A DNA stretch of 64,000 bases from Limnohabitans sp. MMS-10A-192 (GCF_003063335.1 NZ_NERX01000004.1:372001-436000), one strand, 5' to 3'; positions 1-8,036 are shown, counted from the first letter of the stretch. Notes: a model not told the origin generated them from the letters alone. Program-made: numbers and translations.

Positions 1-501
1 TTCGTCCATCAGCAAGACCTTGGGCTCCAAGGCCAGCGCACGGGCAATGCCCACCCGCTGCTTCATGCCGCCCGAGATTTCGCCGGGGCGCTTTTGCGCA
101 GCGTGGGTCAGGCCCACCATGTCCAGCGCGGCGTCGGTGCGCGCCTTGAGCTGGGCCTTGCTCTCGGTCTTGCCAAACACCCGCTCGATGCCCAGGTGCA
201 CGTTGTCAAAGCAGGTCAGCCAGGGCAGCAGTGAGTGGTTCTGGAACACCACAGCGCGCTCGGGGCCGGGGCCTGCGATCTCGCGGTTGGCGCACAGCAG
301 CACGCCTGCGGTGGGGGTGGTCAAGCCAGCGATCAGGTTGAGCAAGGTGGATTTACCGCAACCCGAGTGGCCGATCAGGGCCACGAACTCGCCCTTGGCG
401 ATGTCCAGGTGGATGTCACGCAGCGCCGGGAACAATCCCTTGTTGGTTTTGAAGGTCTGCTCAACGCTTTGGATCTGGATGTATTTGGAATCGTTGTTCA
501 T
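1..501 (-). CDS. nrtD: Nitrate-type ABC transporter ATP-binding protein (partial, runs off left edge)
   Basis: This is the ATPase that powers nitrate (or related anion) import through the neighbouring permease and binding protein. The first 167 residues are in the window. They show Walker A GHSGCGKST at residues 44-52, a Q-loop in VVFQNHSLLPW, the ABC signature ISGGMKQRVGIARAL, and Walker B VLLMDE, which ends exactly at the window edge. The ATG at 501 overlaps the nrtB stop as ATGA, which indicates translational coupling in a leftward operon nrtA-nrtB-ATPase. The H-loop and C-terminus lie outside, so completeness cannot be judged. Taurine or sulfonate ATPases are close relatives; the nitrate call rests on the NrtA-type partner and the NasT leader upstream. 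Confidence 0.88.
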   Translation of the reverse strand, partial: MNNDSKYIQIQSVEQTFKTNKGLFPALRDIHLDIAKGEFVALIGHSGCGKSTLLNLIAGLTTPTAGVLLCANREIAGPGPERAVVFQNHSLLPWLTCFDNVHLGIERVFGKTESKAQLKARTDAALDMVGLTHAAQKRPGEISGGMKQRVGIARALALEPKVLLMDE

Positions 502-1406
502 GATGCAACGTCCTCATAAGTGAATGCGGTGGCGATGCGGATCAAGGCGTATTCCAGAATCAAGCCCACCAAGCCGATCACAAAGATCGCGATGATGATG
601 TTCTTGACGTTCAGGTTATTCCACTCGTCCCAGACCCAAAAGCCGATGCCCACACCGCCCGTCAGCATCTCGGCGGCCACGATCACCAGCCACGCTGTGC
701 CTACGGCCAGGCGCACACCGGTCAGCATGTAAGGCAGCACGGCCGGGAAGAGGATGGTGGTGGCGATCTTCCATTCCGACAGGTTGAGCACCCGCGCCAC
801 GTTCAAATAGTCCTGCGGCACGCGCTGCACACCCACGGCGGTGTTGATGATCATCGGCCAGATCGAGCAGATGAAAATCGTCCAGATGGCCGCCGGGTTT
901 GCGCCTTTGAAGACCAGCAAGCCGATCGGCAGCCAAGCCAATGGCGACACCGGGCGCAGCAAACTGATCAGCGGGTTGAACATGCGCGAGAGGAAGGTGA
1001 AGCGCCCGATGACAAAGCCCGCCGGGATGCCCACGAGTGCCGCCAAGCCAAAGCCCACCGCCACGCGTTCGAGCGACATCAGCACGTTCCAGCCCACGCC
1101 CTGGTCGTTGGGGCCCTTGCGGTAGAACGGATCACTGAAGATGTCGATGGCCTGCACGCCTGTTTCATAAGGGCTGGGGATGCTGCCCTTGGTGGTGATG
1201 GACACCAGTGACCACAAACCGATCAACAGAACCAGACCCATGAGCGGCGGCAAGACCGCCATCCAGAAGTTGTGCCACTGTCGAGCGCGTTGCATTTGCG
1301 TGGCAGCCTTGGCTGTGGCGGCGGCAAGCTCTGCGGCAGTCGGGGGGGGCCGCTTGACAGAGGCAGTTTTGCCCCCGGTGGGTGAATGGAAAACGGCGCT
1401 GACCAT
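498..1406 (-). CDS. nrtB: Nitrate ABC transporter permease
   Basis: This is the inner-membrane permease of the nitrate ABC transporter, 302 residues from the chosen start. A hydrophilic N-terminus (about 45 residues) precedes several hydrophobic spans. The cytoplasmic ATPase-coupling loop lies in VPQDYLNVARVLNLSEWKIA, typical of the BPD_transp_1 family. The ATG at 1406 was preferred over one at 1421 because AAGGAGAA (1411-1418, minus strand) sits at proper distance from it. That Shine-Dalgarno overlaps the end of nrtA. The stop overlaps the ATPase start as ATGA. NrtB, SsuC and TauC permeases share this fold; the substrate is inferred from NrtA and the ANTAR leader. Confidence 0.9.
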   Translation of the reverse strand: MVSAVFHSPTGGKTASVKRPPPTAAELAAATAKAATQMQRARQWHNFWMAVLPPLMGLVLLIGLWSLVSITTKGSIPSPYETGVQAIDIFSDPFYRKGPNDQGVGWNVLMSLERVAVGFGLAALVGIPAGFVIGRFTFLSRMFNPLISLLRPVSPLAWLPIGLLVFKGANPAAIWTIFICSIWPMIINTAVGVQRVPQDYLNVARVLNLSEWKIATTILFPAVLPYMLTGVRLAVGTAWLVIVAAEMLTGGVGIGFWVWDEWNNLNVKNIIIAIFVIGLVGLILEYALIRIATAFTYEDVAS

Positions 1407-1417
1407 GGGGTTCTCCT

Positions 1418-2662
1418 TCACGCTTTGACTTTGAAGCCGTCGGCGTATTTCTTGGGGTCTTTGCCGTCCCAGACCACGCCATCAATGCCTTTGTGGCTGC
1501 GCATGTCGCTTTTGGGCACGGCAGCTTTGGCGGCAGTGGCCGCGTCTTTGTAGAGTGCGATCTGGTTGATCTGTTTGGCCACGCCCAGGTAATCGGGGTG
1601 GTCTTTGAGCAAGCCCCAGCGCTTGTGCTGGGTCATGAACCACATGCCGTCAGACAGGTAGGGGAAGTTCACCGTGCCTTCGTTGTAAAACTTCATGTGG
1701 TTGGGGTCGTCCCAGGTCTTGCCCATGCCGTTTTGGTAGCGGCCCAAAATGCGCTGGTTGATCGCGTCCACACCGGTGTTGACATACGACTTGTCGGCCA
1801 CGGTCTCGGCCATCTTGAGCTTGTTTTGCAAGCTCGCGTCGATCCATTGGCCCGCTTCGATGATGGCGGCTGTCACGGCGCGTGCCGTGTTGGGGTATTT
1901 CTTGACGAACTCGGCGGTGCTGCCCAGTACTTTTTCGGGGTGGTCTTTCCAGATGTCTTGCGTGGTGGCGGCGGTCACCCCGATGCCGTCCATGATGGCG
2001 CGGTGGTTCCAGGGCTCGCCCACGCAAAAACCGTCCATGTTGCCCACACGCATGTTGGCCACCATTTGCGGTGGCGGCACGGTGATGACTTTGGCATCTT
2101 TCAGCGGGTTGATGCCGTAGGTCGCCAACCAGTAATACAGCCACATCGCGTGGGTGCCTGTCGGGAAGGTTTGCGCAAAGGTGTAGTCACGTTTGTCGCT
2201 TTGCATCAGCTTGGCCAGTCCCGCGCCATCGACGGCGCCTTTGTCGGCCAGTTTTTTGGACAGCGTGATCGCCTGACCGTTGTGGTTCAGGTTCATCAGA
2301 ATGGCCATGTCTTTTTTGGGGCCCGACATGCCCAAGTGCACGCCGTACACCAGGCCATACAGCACATGGGCAAAGTCGAGTTCGCCGTTGACCATCTTGT
2401 CGCGCACACCAGCCCAGCTGGCTTCTTTGCTCAGCACGAACTTGACGCCGTGCTTCACATCAAGCCCCAGCACCGAGGCCATCACGACGCTGGCGCAATC
2501 GGTCAAAGGGATGAAGCCGATCTTGACTTCTTTTTTCTCGGGGGCGTCAGAGCCTGCGGCGTAGACCACTGAGCGCAGGGCGGGCGACACGCCTGCTGCG
2601 CCCACGGCGGCGGCCTGCAACACGGTGCGGCGGTTGAAGCTGGTTTTCAGAATGTCGGTCAT
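1418..2662 (-). CDS. nrtA: Nitrate ABC transporter substrate-binding protein
   Basis: This is the periplasmic binding protein that delivers nitrate to the permease, 414 residues, CmpA/NrtA (NMT1-like) family. The N-terminus has a twin-arginine-like signal, NRRTVLQAAAVGAAG, followed by an Ala-rich segment, so Tat export is likely. Family features include KIGFIPLTDCASVVMA at the start of the mature domain and EPWNHRAI in the ligand-binding half. The ATG at 2662 is preceded by CAGGAG; an upstream in-frame ATG at 2710 would place the terminator hairpin inside the gene and is rejected. The gene is first in the operon and lies directly downstream of the control region at 2693-2905. Confidence 0.92.
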   Translation of the reverse strand: MTDILKTSFNRRTVLQAAAVGAAGVSPALRSVVYAAGSDAPEKKEVKIGFIPLTDCASVVMASVLGLDVKHGVKFVLSKEASWAGVRDKMVNGELDFAHVLYGLVYGVHLGMSGPKKDMAILMNLNHNGQAITLSKKLADKGAVDGAGLAKLMQSDKRDYTFAQTFPTGTHAMWLYYWLATYGINPLKDAKVITVPPPQMVANMRVGNMDGFCVGEPWNHRAIMDGIGVTAATTQDIWKDHPEKVLGSTAEFVKKYPNTARAVTAAIIEAGQWIDASLQNKLKMAETVADKSYVNTGVDAINQRILGRYQNGMGKTWDDPNHMKFYNEGTVNFPYLSDGMWFMTQHKRWGLLKDHPDYLGVAKQINQIALYKDAATAAKAAVPKSDMRSHKGIDGVVWDGKDPKKYADGFKVKA

Positions 2663-2692
2663 GGCGAAACTCCTGGTGCGGTTTTGAAAAAC

Positions 2693-2755
2693 AAAAAAAG
2701 GCGTCCTCATGTCACCCGCGCCTGCTGTGCAGGGCGCGAACGCATGGGGACGCCT
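2693..2755 (-). terminator. Intrinsic terminator in the nrtA leader (antitermination target)
   Basis: On the minus strand AGGCGTCC (2755-2748) pairs with GGACGCCT (2706-2699). A second hairpin, CGCGCC/GGCGCG (2738-2717), is nested inside, and seven T follow (2699-2693). It lies about 30 bases before the nrtA ATG, so it would end transcription before the operon unless overridden. This is the place expected for a NasT/NasR-controlled attenuator. Confidence 0.85.
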
Positions 2756-2764
2756 TTGTCCGGT

Positions 2765-2812
2765 GTGAGCTCACCCGCCTTTGGGTGATCTCACGTGTGA
2801 CCTTCGTTGGTC
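2765..2812 (-). promoter_or_regulatory. Two-hairpin ANTAR-binding RNA motif in the nrtA leader
   Basis: Reading the minus strand, hairpin P1 is GACC-AACGAA-GGTC (2812-2799). After ACAC comes P2, GTGAGATCACCC-AAAGGC-GGGTGAGCTCAC (2794-2765), a 12-pair stem with one A/G mismatch. Both loops have six bases with A at position 1 and G at position 4, which is the known signature bound by ANTAR-domain antiterminators such as EutV, NasR and NasT. The terminator stem begins 9 bases downstream. NasT is encoded immediately upstream, so it is the natural ligand. Confidence 0.85.
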
Positions 2813-2825
2813 TTGTTGATTTCAA

Positions 2826-2842
2826 TGCAATTGGCGTGCCAG
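2826..2842 (-). promoter_or_regulatory. Sigma-54 promoter of the nrt operon
   Basis: The minus strand reads CTGGCACGCCAATTGCA, matching the sigma-54 consensus TGGCACG-N4-TTGCW at every fixed position. Counting from the GC at -13/-12 (2828-2827) places the start of transcription near 2815. That is only a few bases before hairpin P1, so the RNA would begin almost directly with the ANTAR motif. Confidence 0.85.
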
Positions 2843-2871
2843 GGTTCTCTTGGGGGTTTGGGGCTTTGATT

Positions 2872-2905
2872 GCACCTGTCGGGTGCGGGTGCACTGCACT
2901 GGTGC
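2872..2905 (-). promoter_or_regulatory. Tandem NtrC-type enhancer sites
   Basis: GCACC-CGACA-GGTGC (2886-2872, minus strand) is an exact match to the NtrC half-site arrangement GCACC-N5-GGTGC. GCACC-AGTGC-AGTGC (2905-2891) is a second copy with one mismatch. Their centres lie about 64 and 83 bases upstream of the predicted start site, a normal distance for an enhancer of a sigma-54 promoter. The spacing of 19 bases suggests cooperative dimers. Confidence 0.75.
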
Positions 2906-2926
2906 GTCTGAAAGGTGCGTCTGAAA
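2901..2926. repeat. Tandem 13-bp direct repeat beside the NtrC sites
   Basis: GGTGCGTCTGAAA occurs twice head-to-tail, and a third partial unit GGTGC follows at 2927. Each unit supplies one more GGTGC half-site at 13-bp spacing next to the NtrC sites. It may extend the enhancer or be a simple duplication. Confidence 0.7.
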
Positions 2927-2935
2927 GGTGCCCGT

Positions 2936-3562
2936 TCAGCCCAGCAACTCGGCCATCTCGACCATTTGTTGCGCGATGTCAGAGAGTTTTACGCCTTTGT
3001 TCATGGCCGCCTTGCGCAATTTGCCATAGGCCTCTTGCTCGCTCAGTCCCTGGCGCTGCATCAGCAGACCCTTGGCACGGTCGATCAGTTTGCGGTCTTG
3101 CAGCTGGCCACGGGCGCTGTCGAGTTCGGCCAGCAAGGCCTGTTCGTGTTTGAAGCGCGCCATCGCCACGGTCAGGATGGGGTGGATGCGCTCCGGCGCC
3201 AACCCCGCCACGATGTAAGCCGTCACGCCTGCGGCCACGGCTTCGTTCATGGGCCGTGTGTCGCTGTCGTTGGTGAACATCACGATGGGGCGGCGCTCGT
3301 CGCGCGTGGCCATGACCACGTGCTCGAGCGCATCGCGGGCGTCGCTCTCGGCATCCACGATCACCATGTCGGCCTGCAACTGGGCCAGGCGCTCGGTCAA
3401 AAACACATCGGCAGGCAGGGTGGCCACCAAGTTGTAGCCCGCTTCGAGCAGGCCAATGCGCAGCAGCCGTGAGCGCTCTTCAATGGCTTGTGCCTGCTCA
3501 TCCCCCTCGGCCACCAAGGCGGGGTCGGAGATGATGACGACGATTCTCAAAGCTTCTGGCAT
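2936..3562 (-). CDS. nasT: ANTAR-domain response regulator / antiterminator NasT
   Basis: This is an RNA-binding antiterminator expected to act on the nrt leader when nitrate is present. Residues 1 to about 130 form a receiver-like domain (MVIVDAES holds the likely phospho-acceptor region). Residues about 145-205 form the ANTAR domain, seen in LIDRAKGLLMQRQGLSEQEA, followed by the conserved helix KLRKAAMNKGVKLSDIA. The ATG at 3562 is used; a GTG at 3574 is possible and neither has a clear ribosome site. The hexaloop hairpins lie about 120 bases past the stop, between nasT and nrtA. In the classic system NasS, a nitrate-binding protein, holds NasT inactive; no NasS homologue is adjacent. Confidence 0.88.
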   Translation of the reverse strand: MPEALRIVVIISDPALVAEGDEQAQAIEERSRLLRIGLLEAGYNLVATLPADVFLTERLAQLQADMVIVDAESDARDALEHVVMATRDERRPIVMFTNDSDTRPMNEAVAAGVTAYIVAGLAPERIHPILTVAMARFKHEQALLAELDSARGQLQDRKLIDRAKGLLMQRQGLSEQEAYGKLRKAAMNKGVKLSDIAQQMVEMAELLG

Positions 3563-3637
3563 GGGGCAAAACACGCAAGAAACGCGCCGACTTTCTGGAA
3601 AAGCAGCGTCCGGCTCTGCAGTGCCCGGGGCAAATGT

Positions 3638-4333
3638 TCAAGCCGCCTGCATGCCGTGCCGCACTTTGGTGCCGGCGCAAGCGGCCGATGCCCAGAACGC
3701 CAGCATGGTGCGCACAGCGTCTGCTTGGTCGCTTGTGGCGGCCACGCTGCCCGAGAAGGTGGTGTTGATCTGCACCGCTTCGGGCAGGGGGCCCAGCACG
3801 GTGATGCCCGGCACGCCCATCATCTCGCTCAGTTGCTGAAAGCCCAGTGCCACTTCGCCTTGCGCGATCAGGGCGGCCACCGGCACGCCGGGTTTTGCCT
3901 GCACCATGCGGTCTTGGATTTGCTCGGAGATGCCCCAGCGGTCGAATTGCGCCGCCAGTTGCACGCCGCTGGGCCCGGTAGAGATGCCCAGTGTGGGCGC
4001 ATGCAAGACGGCTTGTTTGAGTGCTTCTTCTGTAGAAATGTCGACAAGCGCAGCCCCTTGAGGAATGGCCACCGCCACGCTGGAGTGCACCAAGTCTTTT
4101 CGGCTGCCTGGCAGCAGTTGGCCACCTTGCAGCAGTTTGTCGATGGCGTTGCTGGCCAGCACCACGCAGTCAAAGGCTTCACCGGCTTGCACGCGTTTGG
4201 CGGCATCGACGCCGCCAACCGATTCCACCTGCACCTCGTATTGGGGTGCGTGGGTTTTGAGCAGCGCAACGAGGTCGGTCAACAAAGCTTTGGTGGCCAT
4301 GGAAGAGATGACGCGCAGGGTGGTGGTGGACAT
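3638..4333 (-). CDS. ModA-like substrate-binding-fold protein without signal peptide
   Basis: This 231-residue protein has the periplasmic binding protein type II fold of ModA/SBP_bac_11 proteins: a TLRVISSMATKALLTDLV start, a VQAGEAFDCVVLASNAIDKL segment, and a GEVALGFQQLSEM segment near the C-terminus. ModA proteins carry a signal peptide before the first strand; here the first strand begins at residue 5, so the protein is predicted cytoplasmic. It lies 75 bases upstream of nasT on the same strand and may be co-transcribed. No Shine-Dalgarno is obvious. Its ligand is unknown; molybdate, another oxyanion or a small organic acid are possible. The role suggested by position, a sensor partner of NasT, is inference. 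Confidence 0.7.
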   Translation of the reverse strand: MSTTTLRVISSMATKALLTDLVALLKTHAPQYEVQVESVGGVDAAKRVQAGEAFDCVVLASNAIDKLLQGGQLLPGSRKDLVHSSVAVAIPQGAALVDISTEEALKQAVLHAPTLGISTGPSGVQLAAQFDRWGISEQIQDRMVQAKPGVPVAALIAQGEVALGFQQLSEMMGVPGITVLGPLPEAVQINTTFSGSVAATSDQADAVRTMLAFWASAACAGTKVRHGMQAA

Positions 4334-4413
4334 GGTGTGCTCGGGTCAAAGTGCAGATGAAGAATTAAACCAAATGCCAAGGCGGGGGCGCATCCGCATC
4401 TAAACTACCTGTT

Positions 4414-5457
4414 ATGCGAATTTTGGGTATCGAATCTTCTTGCGACGAAACCGGCGTGGCCTTGGTCGAGACCACCGGCGAGGCTTTGCCGCGTCTGTTG
4501 TCGCACGCGCTCTACAGCCAAATCGAGATGCACCAGGCCTATGGCGGCGTGGTGCCCGAGCTGGCCAGCCGGGACCACATCCGCCGGGTGCTGCCGCTCA
4601 CGCGCCAGGTCATGGCGGAGGCGGGCGCGACTTTGTTCGATGTCGATGTGGTGGCCTACACCCGGGGGCCGGGCTTGGCCGGGGCGCTGTTGGTGGGCTC
4701 GGGCGTGGCCTGTGCGCTGGCCGCTGCTTTGGGCAAGCCGGTGCTGGGCGTGCACCACCTGGAAGGCCATTTGCTCTCGCCATTTTTGAGCGCCGACCCG
4801 CCCGAGTTTCCCTTCATTGCGCTGTTGGTGTCAGGCGGGCACACCCAGCTGATGCGGGTGGACGGCGTGGGCCGCTACGAGCTGCTGGGCGAAACCATTG
4901 ACGACGCCGCAGGCGAAGCCTTTGACAAATCGGCCAAGCTCATGGGCTTGCCTTACCCCGGTGGCCCGGGCCTGTCGCGCCTGGCCGAGCAGGGCAACCC
5001 TGCGGCCTACAAGCTGCCCCGGCCTTTGCTGCACAGTGGTGACTTTGATTTTTCGTTTGCGGGCCTCAAAACCGCTGTGCTCACCCAAAGCCAGAAGATT
5101 GGCCCTGCTGCCCACACCGAAGGCGCGCCCGAGCGGGCCGACTTGGCGGCCTCCACCCAGGCCGCGATTGTGGAAGTGCTGGTTAAAAAATCCATGAATG
5201 CACTCAAGGCCACCGGCATGAAGCGCCTGGTGGTGGCCGGTGGCGTGGGGGCCAACCGCGAGTTGCGTGCGCAGCTCAATGCCGCCTGCGCCAAAGCTGG
5301 GGTGCGCGTGCATTACCCCGAATTGCACCTGTGCACCGACAACGGCGCCATGATCGCCATGGCCGCCGCGATGCGCTTGCAGTCGGGCGCGCAGACGGCC
5401 GAGGCACGTTACAGCTTCGATGTGAAACCGCGCTGGCCTTTGCACGAGCTGGTCTGA
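4414..5457 (+). CDS. tsaD: tRNA N6-adenosine threonylcarbamoyltransferase
   Basis: TsaD transfers the threonylcarbamoyl group from TC-AMP to A37 of tRNAs that read ANN codons, acting with TsaB and TsaE in the cytoplasm. The 347-residue length is normal. It begins [14 protein letters not shown], the family N-terminus, and has the metal-binding HHLEGH near residue 112 plus the ASKHA-fold segments [10 protein letters not shown] and [13 protein letters not shown]. It stands alone, divergent from the ModA-like gene. It is followed by hairpin repeats rather than a classical terminator. Confidence 0.97.
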   Translation: MRILGIESSCDETGVALVETTGEALPRLLSHALYSQIEMHQAYGGVVPELASRDHIRRVLPLTRQVMAEAGATLFDVDVVAYTRGPGLAGALLVGSGVACALAAALGKPVLGVHHLEGHLLSPFLSADPPEFPFIALLVSGGHTQLMRVDGVGRYELLGETIDDAAGEAFDKSAKLMGLPYPGGPGLSRLAEQGNPAAYKLPRPLLHSGDFDFSFAGLKTAVLTQSQKIGPAAHTEGAPERADLAASTQAAIVEVLVKKSMNALKATGMKRLVVAGGVGANRELRAQLNAACAKAGVRVHYPELHLCTDNGAMIAMAAAMRLQSGAQTAEARYSFDVKPRWPLHELV

Positions 5458-5483
5458 CCTGGCGCGCATGGCCATGAAGATGG

Positions 5484-5576
5484 ATCCCGCATCGGGTGCG
5501 GGATGACACATATCGGGTGCGGGATGGCAGCTGGCGGCAAGCCCATCCCTTGTCACCCCGGGCGAAGACCCGGGGT
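5484..5576. repeat. Dispersed hairpin repeat, two copies
   Basis: Copy one is ATCCCGCA-TCGGG-TGCGGGAT (5484-5504). Copy two is ACCCCGGG-CGAAGA-CCCGGGGT (5555-5576), preceded by TGTC and followed by CCA. A degenerate half copy lies between them. They belong to the same family as the repeats near 18900, 31400 and 43650. The arms differ between copies but remain self-complementary. Confidence 0.75.
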
Positions 5577-5662
5577 CCATGTCTCAGAGTCCTGGATCAA
5601 GACCCGTTACACTGCGCCCCTTTCTAGCTCCAAACCACTTTTGGATGGGTTCTTTTTTTCAT

Positions 5663-6934
5663 ATGCATTTGTCTTTCATTTCACGTCGCGCGGTGCTGTC
5701 CTTGGCCTGTGCTCTGGCGCTGTCTCCCGTCTGGGCCCAAACACCTGCGCCCATCAAGTTGGCCCTGATCGAAGGGCTGAGCGGCCCCTTTGGCAACACC
5801 GGCGAGGCGGTGGTGCGCAACATTGCCTGGGCGGTTGAACGGGTCAACGCACGCGGCGGCGTCAAGACCGCGCAGGGCCTGCGCCCCATGGCGCTGGAGC
5901 GCTATGACAGCAAGGGCCAAAGCGAAGAGGCTTTGTCGGCACTCAAATCGGCCATCGACGACGGCGCACAAGTGGTCTTGCAAGGCAACTCGTCGGCCAA
6001 CGCGGCAGCCCTGATCGATGCCATCAACAAACACAACGAGCGCGAACCGGCCAAGCGTGTGTTGTTCTTGAACTATTCGGCGGTGGACCCGGCGCTGACC
6101 AACGAGAAGTGCAGTTTCTGGCATTTCCGTTTTGATGCGCACGCCGACATGCGCATGACGGCCTTGATGCAGGTTTTGCAGGAGGATAAAAAGATCAAAT
6201 CGGCCTACCTGATCGGTCAGGACTACAGCTTTGGCCAGGCCGTGCTGCGCGAAGCCAAACGCCAGCTGGCCGACAAGCGCCCGGATGTGCAGATCGTGGG
6301 TGATGAGTTGCACCCCATGGGCCGGGTGAAAGACTTCTTGCCCTATGCCGCCAAGATCAAGGCCAGCGGGGCGCAAGCGGTCATCACAGGCAACTGGGGC
6401 AATGACCTGACGCTCTTGGTCAAAGCCGCACGCGAAGCTGGTTACGAGGGCAAGTTCTACACCTTCTATGGCAACGCTCTTGGCGCGCCAGCGGCGTTGG
6501 GTGATGCCGGCGTGGGCCGCGTGATCGCGGTGGCCGACTGGCTGCCCAATGTGCCGGGCAAGGCCAGCGAAGCCTTTTACCGGTCTTTTCGCCAGCGCTT
6601 TCCCAAGCCCTCGGAAGACTATGTGCATGTGCGCATGCAGCTGATGGTCGAGGCCTTGGCGCAAGCGGTCGAAAAAGCGGGCAGCACCGAACCGGTGGCG
6701 GTGGCCCTCGCGCTGGAAAAAGCCCGCGTCAGCATGGCCGGCCAGACCGGCACCATGCGCGCACAAGACCACCAGTTCCAGCAGCCCTTGGTTGTGGGCG
6801 TCATGGAGCGCCAGGGTGCAGCGGGCGTGCCCTTTGATGTGGAAGGTTCAGGCTACGGCTTCAAGGTGATCCGCCAGATCAAGCCTGAGCAAGCCAGCAT
6901 GCCCAGCAGCTGCAGCATGGTGAGGCCTGGCTGA
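5663..6934 (+). CDS. Branched-chain amino acid-type ABC transporter substrate-binding protein
   Basis: This is a periplasmic binding protein of the LivJ-like family (Peripla_BP_6), 423 residues from the chosen start. The start at 5663 gives a clean signal peptide (MHLSFISRRAVLSLACALAL then SPVWAQ) and a mature domain beginning PIKLALIEGLSGPFGNTGEA. Longer starts at 5645 or 5579 only add unrelated residues. No permease or ATPase gene is adjacent, so it is an orphan component. Family members bind amino acids, amides, urea or aromatic acids; the ligand cannot be told here. A strong terminator follows. Confidence 0.85.
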   Translation: MHLSFISRRAVLSLACALALSPVWAQTPAPIKLALIEGLSGPFGNTGEAVVRNIAWAVERVNARGGVKTAQGLRPMALERYDSKGQSEEALSALKSAIDDGAQVVLQGNSSANAAALIDAINKHNEREPAKRVLFLNYSAVDPALTNEKCSFWHFRFDAHADMRMTALMQVLQEDKKIKSAYLIGQDYSFGQAVLREAKRQLADKRPDVQIVGDELHPMGRVKDFLPYAAKIKASGAQAVITGNWGNDLTLLVKAAREAGYEGKFYTFYGNALGAPAALGDAGVGRVIAVADWLPNVPGKASEAFYRSFRQRFPKPSEDYVHVRMQLMVEALAQAVEKAGSTEPVAVALALEKARVSMAGQTGTMRAQDHQFQQPLVVGVMERQGAAGVPFDVEGSGYGFKVIRQIKPEQASMPSSCSMVRPG

Positions 6935-6970
6935 TGCCCGGCCCCGTAAGTGGCGGCGGATGCGGATTGA

Positions 6971-6996
6971 AAAGGCGGTGACACCGCCTTTTTTTT
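6971..6996 (+). terminator. Intrinsic terminator
   Basis: AAGGCGGT-GAC-ACCGCCTT is followed by a run of T ending at 6996. It closes the substrate-binding protein gene. Confidence 0.88.
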
Positions 6997-7282
6997 CGTC
7001 TGGCTTTGTCATTCGTCCAGCTGCGGCTGGGGGCCGTGCCATTCCCCGCAAGGTCCTGCGCCATGTTTCGGGGCATTGAAACAAGTTGTAAAACATCCCT
7101 AGGTTTTGTTTACTTGTTAAAAATGAATATTAAGATAAACAAAAATTATAAAAACATCAATCTTGATGGGTCAGTGATCAAGATTGAGAAAGTTGGGTGC
7201 TGAAGCTTGGTTTCGGTACCCGTCAGGGAGTTTGATAGATAGACCTCTTCCAAACGGATCTCGATCCTGAAAGGCAGCCCCG
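6997..7282. other. AT-rich intergenic stretch with a 10-bp dyad
   Basis: Bases from about 7080 to 7200 are far richer in A and T than the surrounding genes and hold no convincing ORF. CAATCTTGAT (7157-7166) and ATCAAGATTG (7176-7185) form a perfect 10-bp inverted repeat with a 9-base spacer, suitable as an operator or a hairpin. It lies about 100 bases before the next gene. Confidence 0.5.
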
Positions 7283-7891
7283 ATGACATTCAAGCGTTAC
7301 TTCAGCAAGGACTTTCCAAAAGACCTGGGCGCATTGCAACTGAGCCCCGTGCCACAGGTTTTGAAAGACATTTTTCACGACCCAGACCTGCTCTGTTTTG
7401 GCGGCAAGGACTGGAAACATGTGGCGCAGGACTTGGAGTTGATCGCCGTCCACGACCGCCCCCGCTTTGTGCTCAGCTTGCTGGCCATGGTGCTGACCGA
7501 CCAGTGCATGCAGACCTATTTCAAGTCGTCTTATCCAACGTGGCGTGCGCAGACCAACTATCCCAAATTTGCGTGGATGCGTTTTGGGCTTTACAACGAA
7601 AACCCCCTGAAGTTGTTGGCTGTGCCCGAGCGTGCGGGTCTGTTGCCAGTCGGGCAGACCCTGGCCTTGATGCCTGAATTTGTCAGTTTTTATCTGGAGC
7701 TGGTTGCTGACTATCTGAAAAAGAACATGCCGCAGGTCACGCCAGAGGTCTTCTTCCAATCGGTGTTCAAGGACGGCATCATGCAGCTGGACGATGGCGT
7801 GGTGCTGGCGGCTTTCAAGTGCGCTTTGCAGCAAGCCCTGCACCCCGCAGCGGCAGAACACCCCCACATGGCCGATTGGGCCATGGCCTGA
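7283..7891 (+). CDS. Hypothetical protein (202 aa)
   Basis: I do not recognise this protein. It has 202 residues, no signal peptide or membrane span, and a fairly even mix of hydrophobic and charged residues with many Phe, Leu and Pro, suggesting a soluble, mostly helical fold. Notable stretches are CFGGKDWKHVAQDLELIAV and FVSFYLELVADYLKKNMP. AAAGG lies about 10 bases before the ATG. The gene stands alone between a terminator and a catabolic cluster, behind an AT-rich region with a dyad, which may mean it arrived separately. Codon use is similar to the flanks. Confidence 0.7.
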   Translation: MTFKRYFSKDFPKDLGALQLSPVPQVLKDIFHDPDLLCFGGKDWKHVAQDLELIAVHDRPRFVLSLLAMVLTDQCMQTYFKSSYPTWRAQTNYPKFAWMRFGLYNENPLKLLAVPERAGLLPVGQTLALMPEFVSFYLELVADYLKKNMPQVTPEVFFQSVFKDGIMQLDDGVVLAAFKCALQQALHPAAAEHPHMADWAMA

Positions 7892-8022
7892 GCTGTCCGC
7901 ATGGATGCTCGCCGCGACGGTGCACCCGCTTGCGGCTGCAGCCTTGTGCTGTTCAGTCACGTTCAGGGTTTGACCCAATAGGAGTCGAAGGCACGCACAG
8001 ATAGGATTCGGTAGCTGATTTC

Positions 8023-8036
8023 GTTAGTATGCTAAC
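8023..8036. promoter_or_regulatory. Palindromic operator candidate upstream of the catabolic cluster
   Basis: GTTAG-TATG-CTAAC is an inverted repeat that resembles MarR-family operators. It lies about 105 bases before the aldehyde dehydrogenase start. No MarR-type gene is in this neighbourhood, so the regulator would be encoded elsewhere. Confidence 0.4.

Noticed and set aside
1493..2572. Open frame of 359 codons antisense to nrtA
   Set aside because: Shadow of a GC-rich gene; the predicted protein is His/Gly/Val-rich with no family resemblance.
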